A DNA stretch of 64,000 bases from Tepidisphaeraceae bacterium (GCA_035998445.1 DASYHQ010000033.1:176797-240796), one strand, 5' to 3'. Positions 48,134-59,088 are shown, counted from the first letter of the stretch. Translations and numbers: made by a program. The notes: generated by a model not told the origin, from the sequence alone.

Positions 48134-48607
48134 ATGCGACGTCGAACTGCCAAACTCATCGTGCTCGCGCTGCTCCTATCACTGATGACGCCGTTGGGCA
48201 GCACGCGCGCTCAAGACGCGCCGGAGGGCGAAAAGGCGAACTTGGCGGTCGCGGTGACGGACCTGAAGAACACGCGCGGCATGCTGCGCTTGGGCGTGTT
48301 CGACCAAGCCAATGGCTTCCCCCGCGATCGCGGCGCGGCGTTGCTTTGGCAGAGCTTGCCTGCGGATGCGGAAAACCCAACGTTCCACATCGACCTGCCG
48401 CCCGGGCGCTACGCAGCGGTCGTGCTGCACGACGAGAACAGTAACGAGAAGCTCGACACGAACTTCATCGGCATCCCGACCGAGGGCCACGGCGTCACGA
48501 ACAACCCCAAACCCCGCCGACGGCCGCCGCGCTATGACGAGGCCGTGTTCGAACTGAAGTCCGATGGCGCCACCATGTCGATCAGCGTTCAGTACAAATA
48601 CCTGTGA
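48134..48607 (+). CDS. Exported DUF2141-like protein
   Basis: A 157-residue protein with a signal peptide (about 1-26) followed by a beta-sandwich domain typical of DUF2141 (LAVAVTDLKNTRGMLRLGVF..., PGRYAAVVLHDENSNEKLDTNFIGIPTEG, ending in SVQYKYL). DUF2141 proteins are exported and of unknown role. ATG 48134 is the only start that gives a proper signal peptide. A membrane-protein gene follows 34 bases later. Confidence 0.88.
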   Translation: MRRRTAKLIVLALLLSLMTPLGSTRAQDAPEGEKANLAVAVTDLKNTRGMLRLGVFDQANGFPRDRGAALLWQSLPADAENPTFHIDLPPGRYAAVVLHDENSNEKLDTNFIGIPTEGHGVTNNPKPRRRPPRYDEAVFELKSDGATMSISVQYKYL

Positions 48608-48641
48608 TCGGTGCGACGTCGGCGACGCCTATCATCCGGCC

Positions 48642-49094
48642 ATGGCTTGGCCACTTCTGATCTGGAACGTGCATCTGGCCGCAACGTGGTTCATGGTGGG
48701 GCTGATCTGGTTCGTGCAGATCGTGCATTACCCGCAGTTCGATGGTGTGGGGCCAACGGAATGGTCGGCGTACCATCGCCGTCACCTGCGGGGCACGACG
48801 TTCGTTGTCCTTCCGGCGATGCTGATCGAGTTGGGGACTGCCATCGCGCTGCTCGTCATTCGGCCGAAATTCGTTCCCGTTGAAGTGGCTTGGATCGGTT
48901 TCGCCCTGCTGGGGGTCGTGTGGGTGTCGACGTTCCTGTTCCAGGTGCCGTGTCACGATAGGCTTGCCAAGGCGTACGACTCGACCTGCATTCAGCGGCT
49001 GAGCCGTGGCAACTGGGTGCGCACCAGCGGTTGGACCGTACGCGGCCTGCTCCTGATCGTAATTTCACTCTTCGCGGTCGCAGCACCGAGTTGA
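48642..49094 (+). CDS. Small membrane protein, unknown function
   Basis: A 150-residue protein with four hydrophobic segments (about 5-27, 55-72, 82-102 and 130-147). The pattern WFMVGLIWFVQIVHYPQF recalls DUF1772-type membrane proteins, but I am not sure of the family. Same direction as the DUF2141 gene, so it may be co-transcribed. Confidence 0.68.
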   Translation: MAWPLLIWNVHLAATWFMVGLIWFVQIVHYPQFDGVGPTEWSAYHRRHLRGTTFVVLPAMLIELGTAIALLVIRPKFVPVEVAWIGFALLGVVWVSTFLFQVPCHDRLAKAYDSTCIQRLSRGNWVRTSGWTVRGLLLIVISLFAVAAPS

Positions 49095-49223
49095 TAAGTC
49101 GGTAATCCACATCAGGTCGTTACAGGTTATCTATTTTCACAAAGTGCTTTGTGACACGATGTGCAATTTTGTCGTACGCGCGTTTTTGTGGTGAAAACGC
49201 CATTGGGGGTGCGAAGTTCCTGA

Positions 49224-49251
49224 TTGTCGGGTTGTTCGGTGGTTCTAAAAT
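49224..49251 (+). promoter_or_regulatory. Possible sigma-70-type promoter
   Basis: TTGTCG at 49224-49229, 16-base spacer, TAAAAT at 49246-49251. It points into the stretch that ends at the strong terminator at 49350. Confidence 0.4.
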
Positions 49252-49257
49252 GAAACA

Positions 49258-49389
49258 AGTTAGGGTGGTTTAGGTAAGCGGGCGACGATGGCGTCGTCTT
49301 AACAGAAGAACTAATCGACCGATCGTGATTTCACGGTTTGTCGTGCATGGGTCCTGATCTTTGGGTGAGATCAGGACCTTTTTCTTTTT
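49258..49389 (+). ncRNA. Candidate small RNA of about 130 bases
   Basis: The stretch lies between the promoter-like pair and a strong intrinsic terminator and has internal stems (GACGATGGCGTC, CGTGATTTCACG). No protein frame of note. No match to a known RNA class could be recognised, so it could also be the 3' end of the upstream transcript. Confidence 0.35.
49350..49389 (+). terminator. Strong rho-independent terminator
   Basis: Arms GGTCCTGATCT (49350-49360) and AGATCAGGACC (49368-49378) with a 7-base loop, followed by TTTTTCTTTTT. It is 255 bases after the nearest upstream gene. Confidence 0.93.
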
Positions 49390-49410
49390 GAGCAGTAGCG
49401 ATGTTTCCAC

Positions 49411-49478
49411 CCGCATAGCCGCGGGCTTGCCCGCGCGTGTCCTAACACGGAACCCCGGGCAAGCCCGGGGCTATATTA
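49411..49478. repeat. Family E palindromic repeat
   Basis: CATAGCCGCGGGCTTGCCCG facing CGGGCAAGCCCGGGGCTAT. Related to the perfect inverted repeat at 15524-15598. Confidence 0.8.
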
Positions 49479-49582
49479 GCGTAAGTGGGTTTGTGCGATC
49501 CCGGGTCCCCAAACATGCGACCGAATTCTTTTGTTGATGCGCCCAGTTGAGTTGCGCAACCGCGTGCCGATACTGCCGTTCT

Positions 49583-50428
49583 ATGCCGACGCTGCTCGAT
49601 CGCCTGCTGCTGCTTCAACCGACCGCCAAGCGTACCACGCTACGGCAGATGCTGGCTGCCGGACGGGTTCGAGTCGATGGCCAGCGGGCGCGATCGCTGA
49701 AGCAGGAACTGCCCGACAGTGCCAAAGTGACGATCGCCGACCACGCCCCGCGGGCGACGCCGTCACCCGGGCCGTTGACGATCGTGCATGAGGATGCGGA
49801 CCTGCTGGTCATCAACAAACCACCCGGCCTGCTGACCAGCACCGGCCCGCGCGAGCAGCGCCCGACGGCGCTCAAGTTCGTGCAGGACTACTTCGCTGGC
49901 AACCGCGACGTGCGCGTGGGGCTAATCCATCGGCTGGATCGGGACGCGTCGGGGTTGCTCGTCTTCTCGAAATCGAACATGGCGTACGACTCGCTGAAGA
50001 CGCAGTTCTTCAAGCACAGCGTCGACCGCGTCTACAGCGCCGTGGTGATGCGCGTGCCGTCCGAACGGCAGGACACGCTGAACAAGCCATTGGAAGAACG
50101 CACCGACGGCACCGTCTACGTCTGCCGAGGTAATCGCGGGCAGTTGGCGGTGACGCATTACGCGGTCGTCAGTCAGAACGCGCAGAACCAAGCCCTGCTG
50201 CGCGTGACGCTGGAGACGGGCCGGAAGCACCAGATCCGCGTGCACCTGTCGCACGCCGGCTGGCCCATCGTCGGTGATTCCGTCTACGGCGACGCCACCC
50301 CCGGCGTCGGCCTGATGCTGTGCGCCGTCGAACTGGCCGTCGACCACCCCCGCACCGGCCAGCGCGTCGCCTGGAGCCTGCCCATCCCCGCCTTCATGCG
50401 CAAGCTCTTCGCAGAACCAAAGCCCTGA
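49583..50428 (+). CDS. RluA-family pseudouridine synthase with S4-like N-terminus
   Basis: A 281-residue enzyme: N-terminal S4-like RNA-binding domain (about 1-55; LLLLQPTAKRTTLRQMLAAGRVRVDGQ), then the RluA/RsuA catalytic domain with the catalytic Asp in HRLDRDASGLLVF, and ETGRKHQIRVHLSHAGWPI near the end. It isomerises uridines in rRNA or tRNA in the cytoplasm. ATG 49583 is chosen because the S4 domain begins at once. Exact target uridine cannot be told. Confidence 0.9.
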   Translation: MPTLLDRLLLLQPTAKRTTLRQMLAAGRVRVDGQRARSLKQELPDSAKVTIADHAPRATPSPGPLTIVHEDADLLVINKPPGLLTSTGPREQRPTALKFVQDYFAGNRDVRVGLIHRLDRDASGLLVFSKSNMAYDSLKTQFFKHSVDRVYSAVVMRVPSERQDTLNKPLEERTDGTVYVCRGNRGQLAVTHYAVVSQNAQNQALLRVTLETGRKHQIRVHLSHAGWPIVGDSVYGDATPGVGLMLCAVELAVDHPRTGQRVAWSLPIPAFMRKLFAEPKP

Positions 50429-50448
50429 CGGCCCGCGGTCGCGACGCT

Positions 50449-50640
50449 TCTGTAGGACAGGCATTCCTGCCTGTCTCTCCCCCTGTCCGCCTCTCCCCCC
50501 GTATTCGCTTCGCCTCTCTTCTGTGGCATAGGCATTCTCACCTGTGTCTCTTCGATCTTCCTTTGCTGGTGGGACGGACATTCTTGTCTGTCTCTCCTCT
50601 GTCTTATGCCTTTGGTCCGGCGGACATCTTTGTCTGCCGC
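50449..50640. repeat. Family D repeat cluster
   Basis: Several diverged units: TAGGACAGGCATTCCTGCCT, GTGGCATAGGCATTCTCACC, GGACGGACATTCTTGTCTGT and CGGCGGACATCTTTGTCTGC. Confidence 0.8.
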
Positions 50641-50661
50641 GTGGCGCTAGCCGCCATTAGG

Positions 50662-50975
50662 CAGAGGAAGAGACGCGAAGTCGCGAAGGCGCGAAGTAGG
50701 ACGCGAAGAAATGCGGAGCGCGTTGCGCCGGTTCCACCTCAATCGCGCAGCGCGACCGTAGAGATAGATAGTGTGCTCTTTGACAACCGAATAGACCAAG
50801 CGAAGCGGCCCACCCGCACTCTTGTCATCACCCGATGGTGCACAATGGTGCATAATGGTGCACGAATTCGCGTGTTGCCTTACCCAAACCGCCGCGGCGA
50901 GACGGGGTCGCCTTAATCCCTTTGTCCTCCCTCGCGTCCGGCTTCGCGCCTTCGCGACTTCGCGTCTCTTTTGCA
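50662..50975. repeat. Facing arms of a GCGAAG-type repeat
   Basis: Left: GAGACGCGAAGTCGCGAAGG + CGCGAAG. Right: CTTCGCGCCTTCGCGACTTC + GCGTCTC. About 230 bases between the arms contain no clear gene. Confidence 0.75.
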
Positions 50976-51019
50976 TTGGGTACGCGCAACGCAGAAAGAG
51001 AGAGACAGATAAGAATATC

Positions 51020-51120
51020 CGTCCCACCAAAAGAGGAAGCGACACAGGCAAGAGTGCCTGTGCCACGGAAGAACGAATACGGGGGGAGAGACAGGCAGGA
51101 ATGCCTGTCCTACGGAAGCA
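51020..51120. repeat. Family D repeat cluster (opposite orientation)
   Basis: Units of the form AGACAGGCAGGAATGCCTGT and ACAGGCAAGAGTGCCTGTGC, facing the cluster at 50449-50640. Confidence 0.78.
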
Positions 51121-51138
51121 TCGTCCTCAAAGTGCTTG

Positions 51139-53373
<2,235 letters not shown>

Positions 53374-53486
53374 AGCTGACACCCTATGGAAGTCGCCGTG
53401 CGAGGCAAGGGACAATCATTAATTATGGCCAAAAACGCCAGAAAAATGGTCTAATTTTCTGAACTCGAGAGCGGAAATGGCAAGCG

Positions 53487-53516
53487 AAAGAGCCGTGGGT
53501 TCAAACCCACGGCTCG
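53487..53516 (-). terminator. Terminator after frr
   Basis: Arms GAGCCGTGGGTT (53490-53501) and AACCCACGGCTC (53504-53515); on the minus strand it is followed by TTTCG. The core is nearly the same as the terminator at 12478-12510. Confidence 0.85.
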
Positions 53517-53543
53517 TACGCGTTTTTATGTCGGACGACTGCG

Positions 53544-54104
53544 CTACACTTCCATCACTTCGGCGCGCTTCTTTTCGATCAGGTCGTCGACCTTGCCTTC
53601 GTAGGTCTTGGTCAGTTCCTGGATCTCTTCCTTGAGCTTGCTGGCCTCGTCCTCGGTCATCAGGCTGCCCTTTTGTTCCGTGTCGGCCAGCTTGTTGGCG
53701 TCGCGGCGTGCGTTGCGGATGGAGACCTTGGCGGTCTCGGCGAAGCCCTTGCACTGGCCGACCATCTGCTGGCGGCGTTCCTGGCTCATGGGGGGCAAGC
53801 GCAGGCGGATCGACTTACCGTCGTTCTGGGCCGTCACGCCGAGCTTGCTCTCGTTGATCGCCTTCTCGATATACTTGATGCTGCCGGGGTCGAACGGCTT
53901 GATCAGCAATTGCGTCGCCTCGGGGATGGAGATCGACGCCATCGCGCGCAGCTCGGTGGGCGTGCCATAATATTCGGCCCGAATGTTCTCCACCAGCGCT
54001 GGCGTTGCGCGGCCGGTGCGGATGGCGCGCAACTCGTGCTTCAGGTGGTCCAGGCCCTTTTCCATACTCTCTTCAGCGTCCATCAGAATGTCGTCGGCGG
54101 GCAT
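53544..54104 (-). CDS. frr: Ribosome recycling factor
   Basis: A 186-residue protein of the RRF family, which with EF-G splits the post-termination ribosome. Family blocks ELRAIRTGRATPALVENI, EYYGTPTELRAMASI and the helical C-terminus RNARRDANK...MTEDEASKLKEEIQ are present. ATG 54104 has GGAG upstream. It follows pyrH on the minus strand, the usual bacterial order, and ends with a strong terminator. Confidence 0.97.
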   Translation of the reverse strand: MPADDILMDAEESMEKGLDHLKHELRAIRTGRATPALVENIRAEYYGTPTELRAMASISIPEATQLLIKPFDPGSIKYIEKAINESKLGVTAQNDGKSIRLRLPPMSQERRQQMVGQCKGFAETAKVSIRNARRDANKLADTEQKGSLMTEDEASKLKEEIQELTKTYEGKVDDLIEKKRAEVMEV

Positions 54105-54226
54105 AAGGGCTCCAGGGTCAGGGTCGGCGTTGTCACGCGCCGCGTTCGGTTCAGGTCATTTTCATCGCGGCAGGGGCGGATCGTCAACGTGCGATCACGG
54201 CAACGCTCGATCACGGCGATGCTCGA

Positions 54227-54955
54227 TCACTTGGGGATGATCGTCGTGCCGACCTTCTCGCCGCGCAGCACGCGGGCGATGTTGCCCGGAGTCTTCAGGT
54301 TGAAGACGACCAGCGGGATCGACCGCTCCATGGCCAACGTAATGGCGGTCAGGTCCATCACGCGCAGCTTGGCGTCCAGCACGTGCTCGTAGCTGATGTT
54401 GTCGAACAGCTTGGCGTCGGCGTGCTTCTTGGGGTCCTTGTCGTAGATGCCGTCGACCTTCGTGGCCTTCATCAGCACGTCGGCGTGAATTTCGGTCGCC
54501 CGCAGCGCGGCGCAGGTGTCGGTCGTGAAGAACGGGTTGCCCGTGCCCGCAGCCAGGATCACCACGCGGCCCTTTTCCAGGTGACGAATCGCCCGGCGGC
54601 GGATGAAGCTCTCGGCGATGCTGTAGACGCTGATCGCGCTCATCACGCGCGTCGGCTGGCCAAGCTTCTCCATCGTCTCCTGCAGCGCGACCGCGTTCAG
54701 CACGGTCGACAGCATGCCCATGTAGTCGGCCGTCGCGCGGGGGATGTGGCCGTCCTCTGCGAACGTTGCCCCACGGATGAAGTTGCCTCCACCCACCACG
54801 ATCGCCAGCTCCACGCCCATCTGGGCGACCTCGATGCACTGGCGGGCAATGCCCTCCAGCTCGTTGGCCTCAATGCCGAACCCACCTTCGGGGCAGAACC
54901 CTTCACCGCTGATTTTCAGGAGGACGCGCTTGTACACCGGTTGGCTTTGCGACAT
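54227..54955 (-). CDS. pyrH: UMP kinase
   Basis: A 242-residue amino-acid-kinase-family enzyme that phosphorylates UMP to UDP. Blocks LLKISGEGF, VGGGNFIRGA, TGNPFFTTDT and KKVDGIYDKDP-like KVDGIYDKDPKKH match PyrH. ATG 54955 is chosen; an upstream in-frame ATG adds an unconserved tail. It lies upstream of frr on the same strand. Three copies of a CGATCACGGC-like unit occur at 54187-54230, overlapping its last bases. Confidence 0.96.
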   Translation of the reverse strand: MSQSQPVYKRVLLKISGEGFCPEGGFGIEANELEGIARQCIEVAQMGVELAIVVGGGNFIRGATFAEDGHIPRATADYMGMLSTVLNAVALQETMEKLGQPTRVMSAISVYSIAESFIRRRAIRHLEKGRVVILAAGTGNPFFTTDTCAALRATEIHADVLMKATKVDGIYDKDPKKHADAKLFDNISYEHVLDAKLRVMDLTAITLAMERSIPLVVFNLKTPGNIARVLRGEKVGTTIIPK

Positions 54956-55121
54956 GCGAGGGAAGGTACGGGAGCGGGGCGGGAACGTCAAAGCGGGGAA
55001 GTGGAAAGCGGGATGGAAGATGCCGGTTCGAAGATGGCGAGCAACGGTCGTGCGGGCCGTACGGACTTTGCTATTCCTCAGACTCTATCCTCTGCCCGCG
55101 TCTTCCCTTACTCTCCCGCAC

Positions 55122-55637
55122 ATGAGCGTGATCCTGATCGGCTACCGCGGGAGCGGGAAAACCTCGCTGGGACGTAAGCTGGCCGACCGGTTGTGGCAGC
55201 CGTTCGTCGACAGTGACGAACAGATCGTCGCCAAAGCGGGCAAGTCGATCCGGGAGATCTTCGAACAGGACGGTGAGCCGGCCTTCCGCGACCTGGAGTC
55301 GGCGGTCGTTCAGGATCTTGCGACCCGGCAGGAACACGTGATCGGCTTAGGTGGTGGGGCGGTGCTGCGGCCGGAGAACCGGGCGGCGCTGAAGGCCGGC
55401 GGTCATAAGATCGTCTACCTCCGCTGCGAACCAGCCGAGCTGCACAAGCGCATTAGCGCCGACGCTGCAACCGCTGCCAACCGTCCCAGCCTGACCGAAC
55501 TGGGCGGTGGATTGGCCGAGATCGAGAAACTTTTGCAGCAGCGCGAGCCGATCTATCGGGAAGTGATGGACGTGGAACTCGACGTGACCGCGTTATCGGT
55601 CGACGAAGCGATGGCCCGGCTGGCGAAGATGATCTGA
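55122..55637 (+). CDS. aroK: Shikimate kinase
   Basis: A 171-residue P-loop kinase of the aromatic amino-acid pathway. Walker A GYRGSGKTS (7-15), shikimate-binding DSDEQI and FRDLES, and GLGGGAVL are visible; the lid region around residues 105-120 has the expected Arg-rich pattern. ATG 55122 begins the domain. It is divergent from pyrH; a repeat follows. Confidence 0.94.
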   Translation: MSVILIGYRGSGKTSLGRKLADRLWQPFVDSDEQIVAKAGKSIREIFEQDGEPAFRDLESAVVQDLATRQEHVIGLGGGAVLRPENRAALKAGGHKIVYLRCEPAELHKRISADAATAANRPSLTELGGGLAEIEKLLQQREPIYREVMDVELDVTALSVDEAMARLAKMI

Positions 55638-55666
55638 TCGCGAACGTTGCCGCGGGTTTGTCTGAC

Positions 55667-55806
55667 CGTGGCATGGGCGTCTCGCCCATGCGGTGGCCCG
55701 AAGCGGAAGATCGAGTTTTGGGCAAGGTACGAATGACGCCGTCTGCCATTGATAATGCTACCTGTCCTGCTCATAGGCATCGGCGAGACGCCCATGCCAC
55801 GACCAA
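55667..55806. repeat. Inverted repeat of the GGCATGGGCGTCTCGCCCATG type
   Basis: GTGGCATGGGCGTCTCGCCC at the left faces GGCGAGACGCCCATGCCACG at the right. It lies between aroK and the prepilin peptidase gene. Confidence 0.8.
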
Positions 55807-55871
55807 GGCGTCCCACGACAGCGATCGCCGCCTTTACTTCCAACTTCGTCCTTTGCACTTCCGTCATCTGA

Positions 55872-57104
55872 ATGCCTGACGCCATCTACATCTTCTTCGT
55901 CTTCGCGTTCGGCGCCTGCGTTGGCAGCTTTCTGAACGTGGTGGTCTGGCGGCTGCCGCGGGGCGAGTCGCTGGTGACGCCGCCGTCGCATTGCCCCAAG
56001 TGCAACAACACGCTGAAGGCGTACGACAACATCCCGATCCTCGGTTGGCTGAAGCTTGGCGGGAAGTGCCGTTTCTGCGGACTGCCCATCTCGCCGCGCT
56101 ATCCGATCGTGGAAGCGGTAACCGGCGGGCTGTTCGTGTTGTACTACGTGATGTTCTTCATGCTGCAGATCGGCCCCTGCCTGCCGAACGGTCAGCACGC
56201 GACACTGTCGATCGTCAGCGACTGGCCGATGTATGGCCTGTACATGTTCACGATCGCCTGCCTGCTGGCCGCCAGTCTGATCGATGCCGAGCTGTTCATC
56301 ATCCCGCTGGAGATTCCGTGGCTGATGGCGGGCGTGGCAATCGTGGTCCACGCGATCATCGACCGCCCGCACCTGCCCGGCGCGCTGAACCTCGATCCCG
56401 TTCCCGCGGCCATGGCGCTGGGGGCGGGCATTGGGCTGTTGCTGTCGGTGCTGCTCTGGTGGCGGGGCGTCATCCCGACCAGCTTCCCGCAAGGCGAGCC
56501 GATGCTTGAGATCGACCACGAGCTGTACGCGAAGGAAGTCGAAGAGGCCAAGGCCAAGGGGCAGACGGTCCAGCCACTGCCACCCGAGTATTCACCGGGG
56601 CAGATTCGGGCCGAGATGCTGAAGGAACTGATGTTCCTGGCTCCACCCACGGTGCTCGCTGCCGTTTGCGCTTTGGCCGTTGTTGCCGTCCCGAGCATTG
56701 CCGAGGCTTGGGCGACCGCCACGAGCGCGCACTGGTTCACCGGCTTCCTCGGCGCGGTGTGGGGCGGGTGCATCGGCGCGTTCATCGTCTGGTTCTTCCG
56801 CATCGCAGGCACGCTGGGATTTGGCCGCGTGGCGATGGGGCTGGGCGACGTGCACCTCATGTTTGGCGTGGGGGCGGTGATTGGCGCGATGTCGTCGGTG
56901 GCGGCGTTCTTTCTCGCGCCGTTCTTCGCCATCCTGCTGCACGTGTGGCTCCTGTTGATCCGTGGCAAGCGCGAGCTGCCCTACGGGCCGTACCTGAGCC
57001 TGGCGACGGCGTTCGTCATGATCTTCTCGTGCGCGATCACCAACTATCTCACGCCCGGGCTGGCGGGGCTTGGGCTTGTCGTGCGGCAACTGATAGGATG
57101 GTAG
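55872..57104 (+). CDS. Prepilin peptidase (type IV leader peptidase, A24)
   Basis: A 410-residue membrane aspartic protease that cuts prepilin leaders. The N-terminal membrane segment and VGSFLNVVVWRLPRGESL are followed by the paired CPKC and CRFC zinc motif. The first catalytic Asp is in ASLIDAELFIIP and the second in GLGDVHLMFGVGA (GxGD). About eight membrane segments are visible. It is longer than typical PilD because of a soluble insert (about 205-255). A LapA-like gene follows 6 bases later. No pilin genes are in the window. Confidence 0.92.
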   Translation: MPDAIYIFFVFAFGACVGSFLNVVVWRLPRGESLVTPPSHCPKCNNTLKAYDNIPILGWLKLGGKCRFCGLPISPRYPIVEAVTGGLFVLYYVMFFMLQIGPCLPNGQHATLSIVSDWPMYGLYMFTIACLLAASLIDAELFIIPLEIPWLMAGVAIVVHAIIDRPHLPGALNLDPVPAAMALGAGIGLLLSVLLWWRGVIPTSFPQGEPMLEIDHELYAKEVEEAKAKGQTVQPLPPEYSPGQIRAEMLKELMFLAPPTVLAAVCALAVVAVPSIAEAWATATSAHWFTGFLGAVWGGCIGAFIVWFFRIAGTLGFGRVAMGLGDVHLMFGVGAVIGAMSSVAAFFLAPFFAILLHVWLLLIRGKRELPYGPYLSLATAFVMIFSCAITNYLTPGLAGLGLVVRQLIGW

Positions 57105-57110
57105 GAAGAC

Positions 57111-57470
57111 ATGAACACGACGTGGCAGAGCATCAAACTGTGGACGAAGCTGATCCTCATGGCCAGCGCGTTGCTGTACATGTTTATCTTCGTCTACAAC
57201 AACAGCAATAAGCCGGTGAAGATCTGGTGGTGGTTCAATCGCGAGCCTGACACGTCGGTGCTCGTGCTGACCCTTGGCACGTTCCTGACCGGCGTGATCA
57301 CCGCGATCCTGGTCCGCACCATTTGGAAGACCTGGCGGCAGATCCGCAAGTCCACTGACCGCTCGCGCACCAACAAGCTCGAGCGCGAGATGGCGGATAT
57401 GAAAGCGAAGGCCGCCCGCCTGCAGGTGTCCCGGCCGGACGTCGACCCCGACAACAACACGATCGCGTGA
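57111..57470 (+). CDS. LapA/DUF1049-like membrane protein
   Basis: A 119-residue protein with two membrane segments (about 12-30 and 50-70) separated by NNSNKPVKIWWWFN, then a basic coiled-coil tail (RTNKLEREMADMKAKAARLQ). This layout matches LapA-domain (DUF1049) proteins. It starts 6 bases after the prepilin peptidase stop, so it is probably co-translated. Confidence 0.82.
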   Translation: MNTTWQSIKLWTKLILMASALLYMFIFVYNNSNKPVKIWWWFNREPDTSVLVLTLGTFLTGVITAILVRTIWKTWRQIRKSTDRSRTNKLEREMADMKAKAARLQVSRPDVDPDNNTIA

Positions 57471-57567
57471 GCGACGAAGCCCCGGCTGCAGCATTCCGGC
57501 CCGCCAACTGGTAAACTGCAGCGAACGCATCGACAGACGACGACGAAACCTAAAGGAGTAGACCCGC

Positions 57568-58239
57568 ATGTCCGCAAGCAAACTGATCGTGACGACGCTG
57601 AGCAGCCTGATGTTGGTCGGCTGTGCCAACAAGGAAATGGACGCCCTGACCAAGCAGAACCGCGAACTGCAGTCGAACTACGACCGCCTGCGCAGCGAGA
57701 ACGCCGACCTTCAGTCGCGCCTGGCGGCCGCTCCGGACGCGTCGCAACTGTCGAGCCTGCAGGGTGAGGTCGCCAGCCGCGATGCGAAGATCAAGGAACT
57801 GGAAGATCAGCTGCGCAAGCCCACCCCCGGCGCCGGTGATCAGCCGGGCATCGAGGGCATTGAAACGACCTACGACGCCGCCGCCGGCACGATGACGGTT
57901 AACCTGCCGGGCGACGTGCTGTTCGCCAGTGGTCAGGACACGCTCAAGCCGTCCGCCCGCGCCACGCTCGACAAGATCGCGTCGGCGATCAAGAACGACT
58001 ACGCCGGTAAGCGCGTGCGCGTGGAAGGGCATACCGACACCGACCCGATCAGCAAGACCAAGGACAAGTACGTCGACAACCTCGATTTGTCCCTGAACCG
58101 CGCCGCCGCCGTCACGCGGTATCTGGAGACGCGCGGCCTGTCGCCCAAGCAGATCACCACCAGCGGCTACGGCCCCTCGCGCCCTCGCGGCGACAAGGCG
58201 GCGAGCCGTCGCGTGGAGATCGTGGTCGTGACGCGGTGA
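57568..58239 (+). CDS. OmpA/Pal-like lipoprotein
   Basis: A 223-residue lipoprotein: signal peptide with lipobox LVGC (Cys19), a coiled-coil stalk (about 24-85), and an OmpA-like peptidoglycan-binding domain (about 105-222) with GDVLFASGQDTL, RVEGHTDTDPI, LSLNRAAAVTRYLE and the terminal RRVEIVVV. AAAGGAG precedes the ATG. It would tether the outer membrane or outer envelope to peptidoglycan. Confidence 0.92.
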   Translation: MSASKLIVTTLSSLMLVGCANKEMDALTKQNRELQSNYDRLRSENADLQSRLAAAPDASQLSSLQGEVASRDAKIKELEDQLRKPTPGAGDQPGIEGIETTYDAAAGTMTVNLPGDVLFASGQDTLKPSARATLDKIASAIKNDYAGKRVRVEGHTDTDPISKTKDKYVDNLDLSLNRAAAVTRYLETRGLSPKQITTSGYGPSRPRGDKAASRRVEIVVVTR

Positions 58240-58298
58240 GGATGAGCGGCCTCGTCAATTGCAGGGCCGCAAGTTGAGGTGACGCCTGCCACCCCGGT

Positions 58299-58402
58299 TG
58301 TCATCCCGATGGGAGGCTAGCCGACCTGAGGGATCTCCCACGACGAGCAATTTTCGCAGTGGGAGATCCCTCAGTCGCCCTTAGGCTCCGATCGGGATGA
58401 CA
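58299..58402. repeat. Family C inverted repeat
   Basis: TGTCATCCCGATGGGAGGCT...GAGGGATCTCCCA facing TGGGAGATCCCTC...GATCGGGATGACA. It lies between the lipoprotein gene and hisH. The other copy is at 18792-18895. Confidence 0.88.
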
Positions 58403-58473
58403 CCGTCTTACGTCCGACTGATAGTGTGCGACCGTGTGCGGAATACAAGTAATCGAATCTTGACCACAATCTG

Positions 58474-59088
58474 ATGTCCATCGCGATCATCGACTATGAC
58501 ATGGCCAACCTCCGCTCGGTGCAGAAGGCATTCGAGGCGGTGGGGCACCCTGCGCAAATCGTGACTCAGCCCGAGCAGATCGACGCCGCCGACAAGGTCG
58601 TGCTGCCGGGCGTGGGGGCGTTTAAGGACGCCGTCGCGACACTGCACGCCCGCGGGCTGGTGCCGGCGATCCTGCGGCACATCGAGCGGGGCAAGCCGTT
58701 CCTGGGCATCTGCCTGGGGCTGCAAATGCTCTTCGAAACGGGCTACGAGGATGGTGAACACGCCGGCCTTGGCGTGTTCGGCGGGTCGTGCGTGCGGTTT
58801 GACGTCGATCAGACGCAGTCGCTGAAGGTGCCGCACATGGGATGGAACCAGCTGGTCAGCCGAAAGCCGTCGGCCCTCATGCGCGGTCTGCCCGACGGCA
58901 CCAACGTCTACTTCGTCCACGGCTACCACGCCAAGCCCACGGATGCCGACCTCATCGCGACGGAAACCGACTACGGTGGCGCGTTCGTCAGCAGCATTGC
59001 CAAAGACAACGTGATGGCCACGCAGTTCCATCCGGAGAAGAGCCAGAAGGTGGGATTGACGATGCTGGGGAACTTCGCAGAGTTGTAG
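58474..59088 (+). CDS. hisH: Imidazole glycerol phosphate synthase, glutamine amidotransferase subunit
   Basis: A 204-residue class I amidotransferase of histidine synthesis; with HisF it makes imidazole glycerol phosphate and AICAR. The nucleophile Cys80 is in FLGICLGLQ and the His/Glu pair in ATQFHPEKSQ. The start ATG gives the conserved MSIAIIDYDMANLRSV. No other his gene is in the window, so it stands alone here. A hairpin (CTGGGTCGCT / AGCGACCAG) follows at 59111-59131. Confidence 0.96.
   Translation: MSIAIIDYDMANLRSVQKAFEAVGHPAQIVTQPEQIDAADKVVLPGVGAFKDAVATLHARGLVPAILRHIERGKPFLGICLGLQMLFETGYEDGEHAGLGVFGGSCVRFDVDQTQSLKVPHMGWNQLVSRKPSALMRGLPDGTNVYFVHGYHAKPTDADLIATETDYGGAFVSSIAKDNVMATQFHPEKSQKVGLTMLGNFAEL

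Larger units (their letters stand above)
49095..49582. other. AT-richer intergenic region with a possible small RNA and a repeat
   Basis: Contains a hairpin at 49139-49154 (CACAAAG/CTTTGTG), another at 49180-49200 (GCGTTTT/AAAACGC), a promoter-like pair at 49224-49251, the terminator at 49350-49389 and a family E repeat at 49411-49478. It has no long protein frame and is clearly more AT-rich than the surrounding genes. Confidence 0.6.
50429..51138. other. Intergenic region made largely of repeats
   Basis: Contains family D units (50449-50640 and 51020-51120), facing arms of a GACGCGAAGTCGCGAAGGCG repeat (50662-50705 and 50935-50975), and a short direct repeat ATGGTGCA(C/T)A at 50838-50870. 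No convincing gene; the open frames translate the repeats. Confidence 0.7.

Noticed and set aside
49258..49389. 6S RNA or tmRNA
   Set aside because: No central bubble flanked by long arms as in 6S RNA, and no tag frame or tRNA-like ends as in tmRNA, could be recognised.
50647..51066. Minus-strand frame of 139 codons
   Set aside because: It translates family D and GCGAAG-type repeats (peptides such as LLPVSLPLLVGRIFLSV); similar peptides arise wherever these repeats lie.
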